The position numbers and the translations under genes are program-made. A stretch of 64,000 nucleotides of DNA from Buchananella sp. 14KM1171 (GTDB taxonomy: Bacteria; Actinomycetota; Actinomycetes; Actinomycetales; Actinomycetaceae), in NCBI RefSeq assembly GCF_041380365.1, contig NZ_CP159981.1, positions 1,798,001 to 1,862,000 on the forward strand, read 5' to 3'. Shown in pieces: positions 34,697 to 47,041 of the stretch. Below the pieces are notes generated by a model. That model saw only the letters and a list, made by a program, of their open reading frames with translations. It searched no databases and was not told the origin of the DNA. Within the stretch, counting starts at the first letter, position 1. Each line of letters opens with the position of its first letter.

Positions 34697-37600
34697 ATGC
34701 GAGTTATCCCTTCTGCTTTCCTTGCGCTCTGTCTGGCGCTGGGGACTGCCTCTCTGGCCACGGCGGCAGAGCTGCCCCAGCCCAACCCGGCCCAGCCCCA
34801 CCTTGGGCAGGGCGTCGCTGCGAGCGGCGCGGCCTACAGCGGCGGCCTGGCCGCCGGCGCCGCCGGCGCCACCGACGGGGCAGCGCCCGGTGGCGGCGCC
34901 ACCGACAACGGCGGCGACAGTGGCAGCGGCGGCCAGGGCACGGAGCCGGGTACGGGGCCGGGCACGAGCCCTTCGCAGTCGGCCTCGCAGTCGGCCGCCC
35001 CCGCCCAGGGGGAGGGGACCGGGCAGGAGGGCCAGTTGCCCGCGCCCACGGTTTCGGCCACCCCCGGCGGTACTGGCGATGCGAGCGCGACCCCGAGCCA
35101 GGCGGCCTCCGCCGGCAGCTCCGCCTCTGGGGCCCCCGGCAGCTCCGCCTCGGCTTCGGCTTCCGCTGCTACCTCCGCTTCCGCCTCGGCGTCCGCCGCC
35201 CCCAGCGCGGCCTCGGCCACCCCGAGCGCCCCGGCTGGCCGGGCCCCTGCGGCCCTGGCCGGTGCCGGCCAGGGCGGGGTGCGTCGCTTCGCGGGCTCCG
35301 ATGGCCCGGCCACTCGGGCGGCCCTGCTGCGCGAGCTGTTCCCCAGCGGTGCGGACACGGTGATCCTGGCGGCGAAGTCCGACGAGGGTGCGCTGGCGGA
35401 GGCCGCCGCCCTGGCCGGGCAGCTCAAGGCCGCCTTCCTGCCCGTGGGTGCCGCGCTCTCGGCCTCCGAGGCCGCCGAGCTGAAGGCCCTGGCGCCGCTG
35501 TCGGTCCTGACGGTGGGCGCCTCTGCGCAGGTGGCCGCTGGGGTCAAGGAGGCCACGGGCCTGACCCCCACCGCCCTGGGCCTGGCCGACTACCTGGCGC
35601 TGCTCCCGAACGCGAAGGAGATCGTGGCCGCGAGCGGCGCGGTCGATGCCGCCTCCGGTGCCGCCCTGGCCGCCCGCCAGGGGGCGATTTTGCTGTCCCG
35701 TCCCCTGGAGGCCGGCGCGGCTGCCGCCCTGGCCCAGCGCGGGGTGGAGCGCGTGACGGTCGTGGGCGGCCACTCCACGCAGAGCGCCGCGCTGCGCGCT
35801 GCCCTGCCGCAGGCCGCCTTCACGCACCTGACGGGCAGCGACCGCGTGGAGACGGCCGTGAAGGTGGCGCGCGCTGGCAAGTCCACTTCGGGCGCAGCCG
35901 TGGTGGTGCCCGCGCTGCCCGCAGCGGAGATGCTCGACGCCGCCTACCTGGCCGCCCTCACCGGCGCCCCGCTGGTGCACACCTCTTCCAGCTGCCTGCC
36001 CACGGCGAGCGCGGCCTTCCTGCGCGAGTCGAACGTGGGAACCCGCCTCCTGTACGGCCGCGTTGACCAGGCCGGCACGGCGGCGGCCACCCTGCCCTGC
36101 GGCGTGATGCACGACGTCGCCGCCGGCCGCTACAAGGGCGACGACGCCACCGGCACCTCCATCGCCCTGTCCAAGGCCGCCTACGGCAGCGGCGTGCACA
36201 CCGTGGTCCTGGTGGGCCGCAACGGTGTGCCGGACGGCCCGGCCGCCGCCCCGCTGGCCACCCGCCTGGGCGGTCCGGTGCTGGTGACCGGGTCCAAGGC
36301 GATGAGCGCCGCCCTGCTGGCGGAGCTGCGCCGACTGGCCCCGAGCCGCATCCTGGTGCTGGGCTCCGCCAACTCCGTCTCGGAGCACGTGCTGGGTCAG
36401 GCCCGCCAGGTCGCCCCCACGCAGCGCGTCGCCGGCGCCAACCGGCAGGGCACCGCGGACGCGGTGGCGGCCCTATTCGGGCGGGCCCAGACCGCCTACG
36501 TGGTGGGCGGCAACGCAATGCCGGACTCGATCCCGGCCTCGGTGGCCGCCGCCCGCGTGGACGCGCCCGTGCTGCTGGCCGGCGGCAACGAGGGCGCCCT
36601 GGTGGAGCGCCTGCGCAAGCTGGGGGTGCGCAACGTGGTGGTCGTGGGCGGTACCTCTCACGTCTCGGCCGCGCTGGCCAGTCGCATCGCCCGCGAGACC
36701 GGCGCGCAGGTGAGCCGGCAGTCCGGTGCCGACCGCTTCGCCACCGCCCGCAACGTCGCCGCCAACATCCACGGGGCCACCCGCTACACCTTCGTGGGGC
36801 ACAACGCTCAGATCGACGCGCTGGCGGTCTCCCCGATCGCGGCCCAGCTGGCCATGCCGGTCCTGTATGCCGGCCACCACTGCCAGACCCGCGACCACCT
36901 GGACTTCGTTAAGAGTCGCGGCTACAAGGGGCGCATCCTGCTGGGCGGCGGCAAGTCCCTGTCCACCGAGCAGGCCTACTACGTCTGCGGCTCCCTGCAG
37001 GGCGTGCCGCAAAACGTCTCCACCTGCGAGCCCAACCTGGCCGGTTTCCGTTCCACCCTGCCCGCCGCCATCCGCCCGTGGTGCCCGCCGGCGGGTCTGC
37101 TGGCCCCCACCACCAGGGTCACTCCCATAAGCGGCGGCCAGGTGCTCTACCCGGGTTGGAACGGCACCAAGGTGAGCCTGGCGCAAAAGGCGCTGGGGCT
37201 GGGCTCGCGCTGGGAGACCATGGACGCCACCACCATCTCTGCGGTGCGTTCCTTCCAGGCCCGTCGGGGGCTGCCGGTGACCGGCAACGTGGACCAGCGC
37301 ACCTGGAACGCGCTCGGCACCGGCTACCCGTTCACGATCGACGCCTGGCAGACCCAGCCGCGCCTGGGGGCCCGCGCCACCCGCTCCGAGCGGATTGAGA
37401 CGATGATCGCCTTCGCCATGGAGCAGCGCGGCTCCGAGTACACCTGGGGTGGGGCCGGTCCCTACCAGCTCGGCTACGACTGCTCCGGCCTGGTGCTCCA
37501 GGCGCTCTACGCGGCCGGCCTGGACCCGCAGCCCATCAACGTGATGGCGCACCAGTGGCCGGAGTACCGCACCTCGCGCGAGCTGGGCGGCCACCCGCGC

Positions 37601-37798
37601 ATGCAGCGCCTGCCGTTCAGCCAGCGCCAGCGCGGCGACCTGATCTTCTACCACAACGGCCGGGGCGTGATCGACCACGTCACGATCTACCTGGGCGATG
37701 GCAAGATGATCGAGGCCGGCGGGATCGCGCTGGACACGCACGTGACCTCGCTGCGGTGGACCAACTACTACCCGACCGTGGTGCGTCCCTTCCCCTAG
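34697..37798 (+). CDS. Secreted CWB2-repeat protein with PG-binding and NlpC/P60 domains
   Basis: 1033 aa from the ATG at 34697, which gives a clean signal peptide (MRVIPSAFLALCLALGTASLATAA). A TTG at 34640 would add 19 residues; neither has a convincing ribosome site. Residues ~30-190 are Ala/Ser/Gly/Pro-rich. About 195-790 contain several CWB2-type units (VTVVGGHST, TGSDRVETAVKVA, VVVVGGTSHVS, SGADRFATARNVA), predicted to bind wall polymers. A PG_binding_1 domain is at ~824-875. NlpC/P60 is at ~902-1033 with C929 (YDCSG) and H994 (DHVTIY). It is likely a wall-anchored peptidoglycan endopeptidase. Confidence 0.9.
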   Translation: MRVIPSAFLALCLALGTASLATAAELPQPNPAQPHLGQGVAASGAAYSGGLAAGAAGATDGAAPGGGATDNGGDSGSGGQGTEPGTGPGTSPSQSASQSAAPAQGEGTGQEGQLPAPTVSATPGGTGDASATPSQAASAGSSASGAPGSSASASASAATSASASASAAPSAASATPSAPAGRAPAALAGAGQGGVRRFAGSDGPATRAALLRELFPSGADTVILAAKSDEGALAEAAALAGQLKAAFLPVGAALSASEAAELKALAPLSVLTVGASAQVAAGVKEATGLTPTALGLADYLALLPNAKEIVAASGAVDAASGAALAARQGAILLSRPLEAGAAAALAQRGVERVTVVGGHSTQSAALRAALPQAAFTHLTGSDRVETAVKVARAGKSTSGAAVVVPALPAAEMLDAAYLAALTGAPLVHTSSSCLPTASAAFLRESNVGTRLLYGRVDQAGTAAATLPCGVMHDVAAGRYKGDDATGTSIALSKAAYGSGVHTVVLVGRNGVPDGPAAAPLATRLGGPVLVTGSKAMSAALLAELRRLAPSRILVLGSANSVSEHVLGQARQVAPTQRVAGANRQGTADAVAALFGRAQTAYVVGGNAMPDSIPASVAAARVDAPVLLAGGNEGALVERLRKLGVRNVVVVGGTSHVSAALASRIARETGAQVSRQSGADRFATARNVAANIHGATRYTFVGHNAQIDALAVSPIAAQLAMPVLYAGHHCQTRDHLDFVKSRGYKGRILLGGGKSLSTEQAYYVCGSLQGVPQNVSTCEPNLAGFRSTLPAAIRPWCPPAGLLAPTTRVTPISGGQVLYPGWNGTKVSLAQKALGLGSRWETMDATTISAVRSFQARRGLPVTGNVDQRTWNALGTGYPFTIDAWQTQPRLGARATRSERIETMIAFAMEQRGSEYTWGGAGPYQLGYDCSGLVLQALYAAGLDPQPINVMAHQWPEYRTSRELGGHPRMQRLPFSQRQRGDLIFYHNGRGVIDHVTIYLGDGKMIEAGGIALDTHVTSLRWTNYYPTVVRPFP

Positions 37799-37819
37799 GC
37801 AGGTGACAGCCGTACTGCC

Positions 37820-37853
37820 GGTGCCCCGCCGCTCTGTAGAGTGGCGGGGCACC
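37820..37853 (+). terminator. 15-bp hairpin after the NlpC/P60 gene
   Basis: GGTGCCCCGCCGCTC (37820-37834) pairs with 37839-37853 over 15 bp with one G-T wobble and a 4-nt loop. It separates this gene from the acyltransferase at 37903. Confidence 0.7.
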
Positions 37854-37902
37854 GCGCCCTAGGATTCGCCTGTAGCGCCGCCCCTGTCTGTGAAGGAAAC
37901 CC

Positions 37903-40164
37903 GTGTCCGATTCGTCGCTCCCTCAACCCGGCGCCCCCGCGCAGCCGCAGCTTTTGGCCGCCGAGCGGGCCGGTGGGGCCAACGGTGCCGGTGGTGGAGA
38001 TAGCGCCGCTGGAGTGAGCGGTGCCGGGGCAGGGCGCGCCGGTGGGGTAGAGAGCGACGCGGGTGCCCGTGCGCGGGTGCCCGCCAGGCGCTCGCGGCGT
38101 CGGCAGCCCTCCGCCATGCGCGGCGACATCCAGGCGCTGCGGGCACTGGCCGTGCTGTTCGTCATCGCGGTGCACCTGTGGCCCACGCGCCTGCCGGGCG
38201 GTTTCGTGGGCGTGGACGTGTTCTTCGTCATCTCGGGCTTCCTCATCACCAGTCACCTGGGCAAGGAGCTCTTCTCCACCGGCAGGGTGCGCTTTGGCCT
38301 GTTTTACGCGCGGCGTATGAAGCGCCTGCTGCCGGCGGCCTTCTTGGTCATCGTCACCTCGATGGTCGCCGTGGTGGCTATCTCCCCGTGGGACGCGTGG
38401 GAGCGCAACATGCGCGAGCTGATGGCCTCCGTGGCCTACGTGCAAAACCTCTACCTGACCGCCGAGGCGGTCAACTATCACGCCCAGGCGCACGGCGCGA
38501 CGGTGGCGCAGCACTACTGGTCCCTGTCCGTGGAGGAGCAGTTCTACGCGCTGTGGCCGCTGCTGCTGGCCGGCCTGACCTGGGCGTTCTTGGGCAGGAG
38601 GGGCAGGGCCGACGTTGCCGCCCAGGCCGCAACGCTGCGGAGGCGCTTGGGCGTGGCGATCGCCCTGTTTACGGCCGCGTTCTTTGCGTTCAACCTGTGG
38701 TTCACGCACGTGGACGTAAACCGCGCCTATTTCTTCACCCCGGTGCGTTTCTGGGAGTTCGGCATCGGCGCCCTGGTGGCATTCACCGTCCACCTGGCCG
38801 GGCGCGTCGCCCTGCCCGCGCGCCTGGCGCTGGCCGTGGCCGGCTGGGCCGGCCTGGTGGCCGCCGGGGTGCTCATCTCCCCGCAGGATCCCTTCCCGGG
38901 CTGGCGGGCCCTGGTGCCCACGGCGGCCACGGGCCTGGTGATCTTCGCGGGTGGGGCCGGCGACCTGCCGGGTCTGCGGCGCCTGACCGACCTGCGCCCG
39001 GTGCGGTGGGTGGGAGACGTCTCGTACTCCCTCTACCTGTGGCATTGGCCGTTCATCGTGCTGCTGCCCCACGCCACCGGCCACCACCTCACGCGCACCG
39101 ACAAGCTGGGGATCCTGGCGGCCACGTTCGTGCTGGCCGGGCTGACCTACCACCTGGTGGAGAACCCGGGCCGGCGCCTTGGCACGACCACGGGCTGGAC
39201 CATCGTGGCCACCCTGACCGCGATGGCGATGCTGCTGAGCTCCGGCTGGTTGGCCATCGGCCACGCCCGCACCGCCATGGCGGCGCAGGCGCAGCGGCAG
39301 GCCGAGCTGCTCACCCAGGACTGCGCCGGCCCCAACGCCCTGCTGGTCCCCGCCTGCGCCGAGCACCGCGACGACCCGCTCTTTTCCGACTCCCTGGGGG
39401 CGGAGGCGGACTACTTCACCGCCCCGCCGGCCTGCGTCACCCTGAGCGAGGAGAGCGGCTCCATGCCGGCGGTGGTGGAGTGCGACCACTCGGGCGGCGA
39501 CCCGGACGCCCCGCTGGTCTACCTGCTGGGGGACTCCCACGCCGAGCAGTGGCGCTGGTCGATCGACCTGATCGCCCAGCGCCGGGGCTGGAAGCTGCGC
39601 TCCATCCTGAAGGGCGGCTTCCCCTTCGGGGCCATCCCGGCCGGGCCCGACGGGCAGCTGGCGGACGACTGGGCCGGCAACATCCAGCGCAGCGTGGAGG
39701 AGCACCTGCTGGCCGAGCGGCCCGACCGGGTGATCCAGACCGCCTACGCCCTGGGCCACCCGGTGGACGACGGCACGGGGCGCAGCGAGCAGGAGATGTA
39801 CGCCGACGGCCTGGCCCGCTTCTGGCGCGAGCTGACCGCGCGGGGCATCGCCGTGGACGTGATTGCTGACATCCCGCTCAACCAGGCCGTGCGCCCGGTG
39901 GAGTGCGTCAGCGCCAACGCGGACCAGCCGGGCAAGTGCGCCCGGCCGCGCGCGGCCGCAATTCCCTCCGCGCCCCTGAACTTCGCGGTGGAGCGCTTCA
40001 ACGACCCGGGCGTGCGGCTGGTGGACCTGACCGGGGCGTTTTGCGACGCGGAGAACTGCTACGCCGCAGTGGGCGGGGTGCAGATCTACTTCGACCACGA
40101 CCACATGCAGCGCCAGTACTCGATCCTGCTCTCCGAGGAGCTGGAGGCGGCTCTGGAGCGCTGA
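37903..40164 (+). CDS. Acyltransferase-3/SGNH fusion, second paralogue
   Basis: 753 aa, GTG start. It has an extra ~65-residue Ala/Gly-rich N-terminal extension. The acyltransferase-3 membrane domain then begins RGDIQALRALAVLFVIAVH, with GGFVGVDVFFVISGFLITSHL and FYARRMKRLLPAAF. The C-terminal SGNH part has VYLLGDSHAEQWRW and the YFDHDHMQRQYS catalytic end. It is closely related to the gene at 29206 throughout. Expected to acylate an exported polysaccharide; two copies suggest two positions or two polymers. Confidence 0.9.
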   Translation: MSDSSLPQPGAPAQPQLLAAERAGGANGAGGGDSAAGVSGAGAGRAGGVESDAGARARVPARRSRRRQPSAMRGDIQALRALAVLFVIAVHLWPTRLPGGFVGVDVFFVISGFLITSHLGKELFSTGRVRFGLFYARRMKRLLPAAFLVIVTSMVAVVAISPWDAWERNMRELMASVAYVQNLYLTAEAVNYHAQAHGATVAQHYWSLSVEEQFYALWPLLLAGLTWAFLGRRGRADVAAQAATLRRRLGVAIALFTAAFFAFNLWFTHVDVNRAYFFTPVRFWEFGIGALVAFTVHLAGRVALPARLALAVAGWAGLVAAGVLISPQDPFPGWRALVPTAATGLVIFAGGAGDLPGLRRLTDLRPVRWVGDVSYSLYLWHWPFIVLLPHATGHHLTRTDKLGILAATFVLAGLTYHLVENPGRRLGTTTGWTIVATLTAMAMLLSSGWLAIGHARTAMAAQAQRQAELLTQDCAGPNALLVPACAEHRDDPLFSDSLGAEADYFTAPPACVTLSEESGSMPAVVECDHSGGDPDAPLVYLLGDSHAEQWRWSIDLIAQRRGWKLRSILKGGFPFGAIPAGPDGQLADDWAGNIQRSVEEHLLAERPDRVIQTAYALGHPVDDGTGRSEQEMYADGLARFWRELTARGIAVDVIADIPLNQAVRPVECVSANADQPGKCARPRAAAIPSAPLNFAVERFNDPGVRLVDLTGAFCDAENCYAAVGGVQIYFDHDHMQRQYSILLSEELEAALER

Positions 40165-40206
40165 GCGGGCGCGCGCAGCGAGCCGGCCGGGGGCTTGGGT
40201 GGCACA

Positions 40207-42096
40207 ATGGCGCTCATGGCAGCACAGACTCGGGGCGGCGAGGACATCCGCGTCTACGCGGTCGTGGTGGCTTACAACCGCCGCGACCTGCTTTCGCAGA
40301 CCCTGGCGGGGCTAGAGGCGCAGACCCGGCCGGTGGACGGCCTGGTGGTGGTAGACAACGCCTCCACCGACGACTCGGCGCAGGTCGCCGCCGCCAGTCC
40401 CGCCGTCTCCGAGGTGCTCAGCCTGCCGCGCAACACCGGTGGGGCGGGCGGATTCACCGCAGGTATCGCGCGCGCCATGACCCTGCTGGGCTGGGGGGAG
40501 GGGCCCGTGCCGGCCGGCGCCACCGACTTCGTGTGGTTGATGGACGACGACACCATCCCCACCCCGACCGCGCTGGAGGAATTGCTGGCCGCGCGCCGCG
40601 CCTACGGCGGCAACCCGGCCCTGCTGGCCTCTAAGGCGGTGTGGACCGACGGCACCGAGCACCCCATGAACAAGCCCCGCTCGCGGCCCTTCCTGCGTCG
40701 CGAGCTGCACCAGCAGGCCGCCGCCCTGGGGCTGCGGCACGTGCGCACCGCCTCCTTCGTCTCCATCCTGTTGGACGCCCGCGCGATCGGCGCGGTGGGG
40801 CTGCCGCGCGCCGGCTACTTCCTGTGGAACGACGACTTCGAGTACACCGCCTCCCTGCTGCGCGGCCGCGTGGGCCTCTACGTGCCGGCCTCGGTGGTGG
40901 TGCACGCCACCAAGGTGCTGGGTGACTCCAGCGCCGACCCGGGCGACCGCTTCGAGTGGGAGGTGCGCAACAAACTGTGGGCGCTGCGCTCCCCGCGCAC
41001 CTTCAACTGCCTGGAGCGCGCCGCCTACTCCGGCTCCACGGTGCTGCGCTGGGGCCGCACCCTGCGCGCCTCCGCGGACCGGCCCCGGCTGTGGGCCGCC
41101 GGCAAGCGCGGCCTGCGCGACGGCGTCTTCCCCGCCCCGACCAACACGGCCGTCTTCGCCGGCACGCCGGTGGAGCAGGAGGTGGCCAGCTGGGAGGGGC
41201 AGGACGCCCAGGTGGCCAGCCTCGAGCGCTTCGAGGCCGCACCCACCGGGCCGGGGGAGCGCACCGGCGCCCACCTGCCGGGCGTGAGCGTGCTCCTGTC
41301 CTGCTGGCGCGGCGACGACCCGGCCCACCTGCGTGCCGCCGTCGCCTCCATCACCACCGGCCAGAGCCACCGGCCCGACGAGCTGGTGATCGTGGTGGAC
41401 GGCCCGGTGCCGGGCGCCCTGAACGAGGCGGCCAGTCAGGCGGCGCGGGAGAGCGGGGTGGCCGCCGTGATCGTGCGGCTCGAGCGCAACGTCGGCCTTG
41501 CCCGCGCCCTGAACGCCGGCATGCGTTTTTGCAGCCACGACGTGATCGCCCGCCAGGATGCCGACGACGTCTCGCTGGCCGCCCGGCTGGCCACGCAGCT
41601 GCCCCTCGTGGCGGCCGGCAACGACCTGGTGGGGAGCGCAATCCGCGAGTTCAACACGGACCCGGCCGAGGACGGCTTTGTGCGCAGCCTGCCCACTCAG
41701 CACGAGCAGATCGCCGCGCTGATGGCCTCCCGCAGCCCCTTCAACCACCCCTCGGTGGTGTTCACCAAGCAGGCGGTGGAAAGCGCCGGCGGCTACCTCC
41801 ACCTGGACCTGATGGAGGACTACTGGCTCTTCGCCCGCATGCTCGCCGCGGGCGCCCGCTGCGCCAACAGCGACCAGGTGCTGGTGGCCTACCGGATCGG
41901 CGCCGGCGCCTACGGCAGGCGCGGCGGCTTCAGGCTGCTCAAGAGCGAACTGCGCATCCAGTGGCGCCTGCGCCAGCTGGGTGTGACTACCCTGGCGCAG
42001 GCCGCCCGCAACGTGCTGCTGCGGGGCGTCTACCGAATGATCCCGACGAGCGTGAGGGAACCTATCTACCGCGCCGTCGTTAGGAGGAAACCCTAA
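40207..42096 (+). CDS. Two-domain GT2 glycosyltransferase (GlfT-like + second GT2)
   Basis: 629 aa from the ATG at 40207 (GGTGG upstream; ATG at 40216 is an alternative). The N-terminal domain (~10-300) resembles galactofuranosyltransferases: VVVAYNRRDLLSQTL, VVDNASTDDS, RNTGGAGGFTAG, WLMDDDTIPTPTALEEL and FLWNDDFEYTASLLR. It is paralogous to 47042. The C-terminal domain (~355-560) is a separate GT2 with VLLSCWRGDDPAHLRAAV, RNVGLARALNAG and ARQDADDVS. Two GT-A sites in one chain suggest sequential addition of alternating sugars. It opens the galactofuranan-type cluster. Confidence 0.85.
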   Translation: MALMAAQTRGGEDIRVYAVVVAYNRRDLLSQTLAGLEAQTRPVDGLVVVDNASTDDSAQVAAASPAVSEVLSLPRNTGGAGGFTAGIARAMTLLGWGEGPVPAGATDFVWLMDDDTIPTPTALEELLAARRAYGGNPALLASKAVWTDGTEHPMNKPRSRPFLRRELHQQAAALGLRHVRTASFVSILLDARAIGAVGLPRAGYFLWNDDFEYTASLLRGRVGLYVPASVVVHATKVLGDSSADPGDRFEWEVRNKLWALRSPRTFNCLERAAYSGSTVLRWGRTLRASADRPRLWAAGKRGLRDGVFPAPTNTAVFAGTPVEQEVASWEGQDAQVASLERFEAAPTGPGERTGAHLPGVSVLLSCWRGDDPAHLRAAVASITTGQSHRPDELVIVVDGPVPGALNEAASQAARESGVAAVIVRLERNVGLARALNAGMRFCSHDVIARQDADDVSLAARLATQLPLVAAGNDLVGSAIREFNTDPAEDGFVRSLPTQHEQIAALMASRSPFNHPSVVFTKQAVESAGGYLHLDLMEDYWLFARMLAAGARCANSDQVLVAYRIGAGAYGRRGGFRLLKSELRIQWRLRQLGVTTLAQAARNVLLRGVYRMIPTSVREPIYRAVVRRKP

Positions 42097-44010
42097 GTGA
42101 GCTGGTACAGCGCCTTTCCGGAGGCAGTGCTACTGGTAGTGGCCGCCTTCCTCCCCGGACTGGCCCTAGGCTATGCCGCCCGCCTGCGCGGACTGTTCTT
42201 ATGGGCGACCGCCCCCGTCTTCAGCGTGGCGCTGGCGGGCGGCGGCGCGCTCGTCTCCCAGTACCTGGGCATCCCGTGGGGCTGGGGCGCCTACCTGGGC
42301 GTGAGCGTGCTCTGCGCGGGACTGGCCTGGGCGGTGGTTAGGCTGCTGGAGCGCCTGGGCGGCCCGGTGGAGCCCTGGCAGGCCCCCCTGGCCCCCACCG
42401 CGGTCGGTGCCGCGATCGCTGCGCCCTTCCTGGCCTGGGCCCTCAAGGCCGGCATGGTCATCCCCAACGCGCCCGCGCAGACCTACGACGCCGTCTTCCA
42501 CCTCTCCGGGCTGCGCTACATCCTCGAGACCGGCAAGGGCTCCTCCCTGGCCTTCTCTGCGGTAGCAAACACCCAGGGGGGTGCCACCTTCTACCCGGCC
42601 GGCTGGCACGACCTGGTTGTGATGGGCGCCTACAAGAACCCCGTGGTGGCCGCCAACGTCATGTCCTTCGTGCTGGTCTGCCTGGTCCTCCCGCTCGGAG
42701 TGGGGGCGCTGGCCACCGTGCTCGCCCCCAAGCTGCGCTGGGCCGGCCTGTTCGGCGCGCTGCTGGCGGCGGTCCCGGCCGCATTCCCCGTCCGCCTGCT
42801 CACCTGGGGCACCCTGTGGCCCTACACCCTCGGCATCACCCTGCTACCCGCCTCCCTGGCCCTGGCCGTCGTCCTGCTCACGGGCCTGCGCGTTCGCCGA
42901 TGGGGCGCGCTGGTAACCGCGCTGCTCCTCATCGGACTGACCGTCTTCAGCGGCGGGATCGCCCACCCGAGCGCGGGAATCACCCTGCTCATGGTGTTGC
43001 TTCCCCTACTGGTGGTGCGGATCTACTCCACCTGGAACGCGGGGCAGAAGGGCGCCGCCGCCATCTTCGGGGCGCTCCTGGTGGCCGATCTGGTGTTCCT
43101 GCGCTTCGTGCTGACCACGGCAGGAGACGCGCTACGAAAGTTCGAGCGCGAACCCACCGTCGGCCTGAAGAAAGCCCTGGTCAAGCTGGTCAGCGACGGC
43201 TTCGACTCGCCCTACGACCTGCCCTACCAGTTCTGGCCCGGCATCGTCCTACTGCTGGCCGGCACCGCTGCCCTCCTGCTCGGCAAGCAGCACCGCTGGT
43301 TCATCGCCTCCGCCGCAGCGGTCGGCTACCTGTGGGTCCTCTCCGTTGCGATCCACCTGCCCGGCTACTGGCTGCTGGGCGCCTGGTACTTCGAGCCGCA
43401 GCGCCTGGCAGGCACCGCCGCCCTGTTCTCCACCGTCTTCTGGGCGCTCGGGGCCGCCTACATCACCGACCACATCAGGGCCAAGCGGGAAAGCTACGCC
43501 GCCGCCCTGGTGGCCGCGGCCCTCGTGCTCTCCACCGGCGGGCTCAACGCCCTGATCCACCGCAACGAGCTGCGCCAGACCTACGTCATGGACGACGACC
43601 CCGAGGAACTGGTGGACACCGCCGAGCTCGCCCTGATCGAGCGCTCCAAGGAATACCTGGACCCCAACGGGCGCGTGCTGGGCTCGCCCTTCCATGGCAC
43701 CAGCTTCTTCTACGTCCTCAACGGCCAACCCGTCACCCACACCGCCATCGGCGGCATGTGGAACGTCGACACCGACCGGCTGGCCGCCTACCTGGGCCAG
43801 GAGGGCTACACCGAGGCCGTCTGCGAGCGCCTGCGCAACCAGGGCGTGAAGTACATGTACGTCGACACCGAGATCTTCTGGCCCGAGCACTGGTGGCACC
43901 CCTACTTCTACGGCATCGACCCGACCAGCAAGCTGCGCCGCGACGGCGGGCTCAAGCTACTGGACAACACCTCCACCGCCGCCCTCTACGAGCTCACCGG
44001 GTGCCGATGA
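42097..44010 (+). CDS. Multi-pass membrane protein, DUF6541-like
   Basis: 637 aa, GTG start immediately after the preceding TAA. About 12-14 hydrophobic segments occupy residues 1-480, and a ~150-residue soluble C-terminal domain follows. A short acidic motif (AQTYDAVFHLSGLRYILETG) lies in the first large loop, as in GT-C-like transferases. Actinobacterial DUF6541 proteins occur in wall-polysaccharide loci. A lipid-linked sugar transferase role is an inference; the reaction is not known. Confidence 0.7.
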   Translation: MSWYSAFPEAVLLVVAAFLPGLALGYAARLRGLFLWATAPVFSVALAGGGALVSQYLGIPWGWGAYLGVSVLCAGLAWAVVRLLERLGGPVEPWQAPLAPTAVGAAIAAPFLAWALKAGMVIPNAPAQTYDAVFHLSGLRYILETGKGSSLAFSAVANTQGGATFYPAGWHDLVVMGAYKNPVVAANVMSFVLVCLVLPLGVGALATVLAPKLRWAGLFGALLAAVPAAFPVRLLTWGTLWPYTLGITLLPASLALAVVLLTGLRVRRWGALVTALLLIGLTVFSGGIAHPSAGITLLMVLLPLLVVRIYSTWNAGQKGAAAIFGALLVADLVFLRFVLTTAGDALRKFEREPTVGLKKALVKLVSDGFDSPYDLPYQFWPGIVLLLAGTAALLLGKQHRWFIASAAAVGYLWVLSVAIHLPGYWLLGAWYFEPQRLAGTAALFSTVFWALGAAYITDHIRAKRESYAAALVAAALVLSTGGLNALIHRNELRQTYVMDDDPEELVDTAELALIERSKEYLDPNGRVLGSPFHGTSFFYVLNGQPVTHTAIGGMWNVDTDRLAAYLGQEGYTEAVCERLRNQGVKYMYVDTEIFWPEHWWHPYFYGIDPTSKLRRDGGLKLLDNTSTAALYELTGCR

Positions 44011-44197
44011 GCACTCCAGGCACCAGGGCCGCGCCAGCTGGGCCGATTAGCGCGCCACGCCCCGACCGCCGGCGCGAGGAGCGGCCGGGGGCCTCTGGGC
44101 GGCGGGCGCGGCAACGTCGGACACCACCACAGTCCGGGCGGTGCCCTTTTGCGCTGGGCGATAAAGGCGCCCCGGCTCGCACCTCACCCCACGGTAG

Positions 44198-46290
<2,093 letters not shown>

Positions 46291-46293
46291 AAC

Positions 46294-47016
46294 ATGTCTG
46301 TGATCGTGGTTGAGGACGTCGTCAAGGACTTCAAACTCCACAACAACTCCACCCTGAAGGACCGCCTGGTGCGCATGATCACCCGCCGCACCGGTGACAC
46401 CACCAACCAGTTCCGGGCCCTGGACGGGGTCTCCTTCACCGTCGAGGCCGGCGACTCCATCGGCCTGATCGGCTACAACGGCTCCGGCAAGTCCACCATG
46501 CTCAAGCTGATCTCCGGCGTCATGCGCCCCGACCAGGGCAAGGTGCGCTACAAGGGCCGCATGGCCGGCCTGATCGAGGTGGGGGCGGGCTTCCACCCGG
46601 ACCTGACCGGCCGGGAGAACGTGTTCCTCAACGGCGCCATCCTGGGCATGACCAAGGCGCAGATCGAGGCCGCCTTCGACGACATCGTGGCCTTCTCAGA
46701 GATCGAGAAGTTCATCGACACCGAGGTGCGCTTCTACTCCTCCGGCATGTTCCTGCGCCTGGCCTTCGCCGTGGCGGTCCACACCGACCCGGACATCTTC
46801 CTGGTAGACGAGATCCTGGCGGTGGGTGACGAGCCCTTCCAGCGCAAGTGCCTGGACCGCATCCACGAACTGCAGGACCAAAACAAGTCCCTGGTGATCG
46901 TCAGCCACGACCTGGACCTGATCAAGTCCCTGTGCAATAGGGGCATCCTGCTAGAGCAGGGAAAGGTTAAGGTGGACGGAACGTCCGCCGAGGCCGTAGA
47001 CGCCCTGCGGGCCTGA
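46294..47016 (+). CDS. wzt: Polysaccharide export ABC ATPase (Wzt/TagH-like, short form)
   Basis: 240 aa. Walker A GYNGSGKST, signature region YSSGMFLRLAFAVA (degenerate SSGM in place of LSGGQ, usual in this subfamily), Walker B DIFLVDEILAVGDEPFQ and H-loop IVSHDLD. VGAGFHPDLTGRENVFLNG is characteristic of polysaccharide/teichoic-acid exporters. It lacks the C-terminal carbohydrate-binding domain of long Wzt forms, so chain-end recognition is not expected. It starts three bases after the permease. Confidence 0.93.
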   Translation: MSVIVVEDVVKDFKLHNNSTLKDRLVRMITRRTGDTTNQFRALDGVSFTVEAGDSIGLIGYNGSGKSTMLKLISGVMRPDQGKVRYKGRMAGLIEVGAGFHPDLTGRENVFLNGAILGMTKAQIEAAFDDIVAFSEIEKFIDTEVRFYSSGMFLRLAFAVAVHTDPDIFLVDEILAVGDEPFQRKCLDRIHELQDQNKSLVIVSHDLDLIKSLCNRGILLEQGKVKVDGTSAEAVDALRA

Positions 47017-47041
47017 CCCAGCCAGAAAGAGGAGGACGCAA

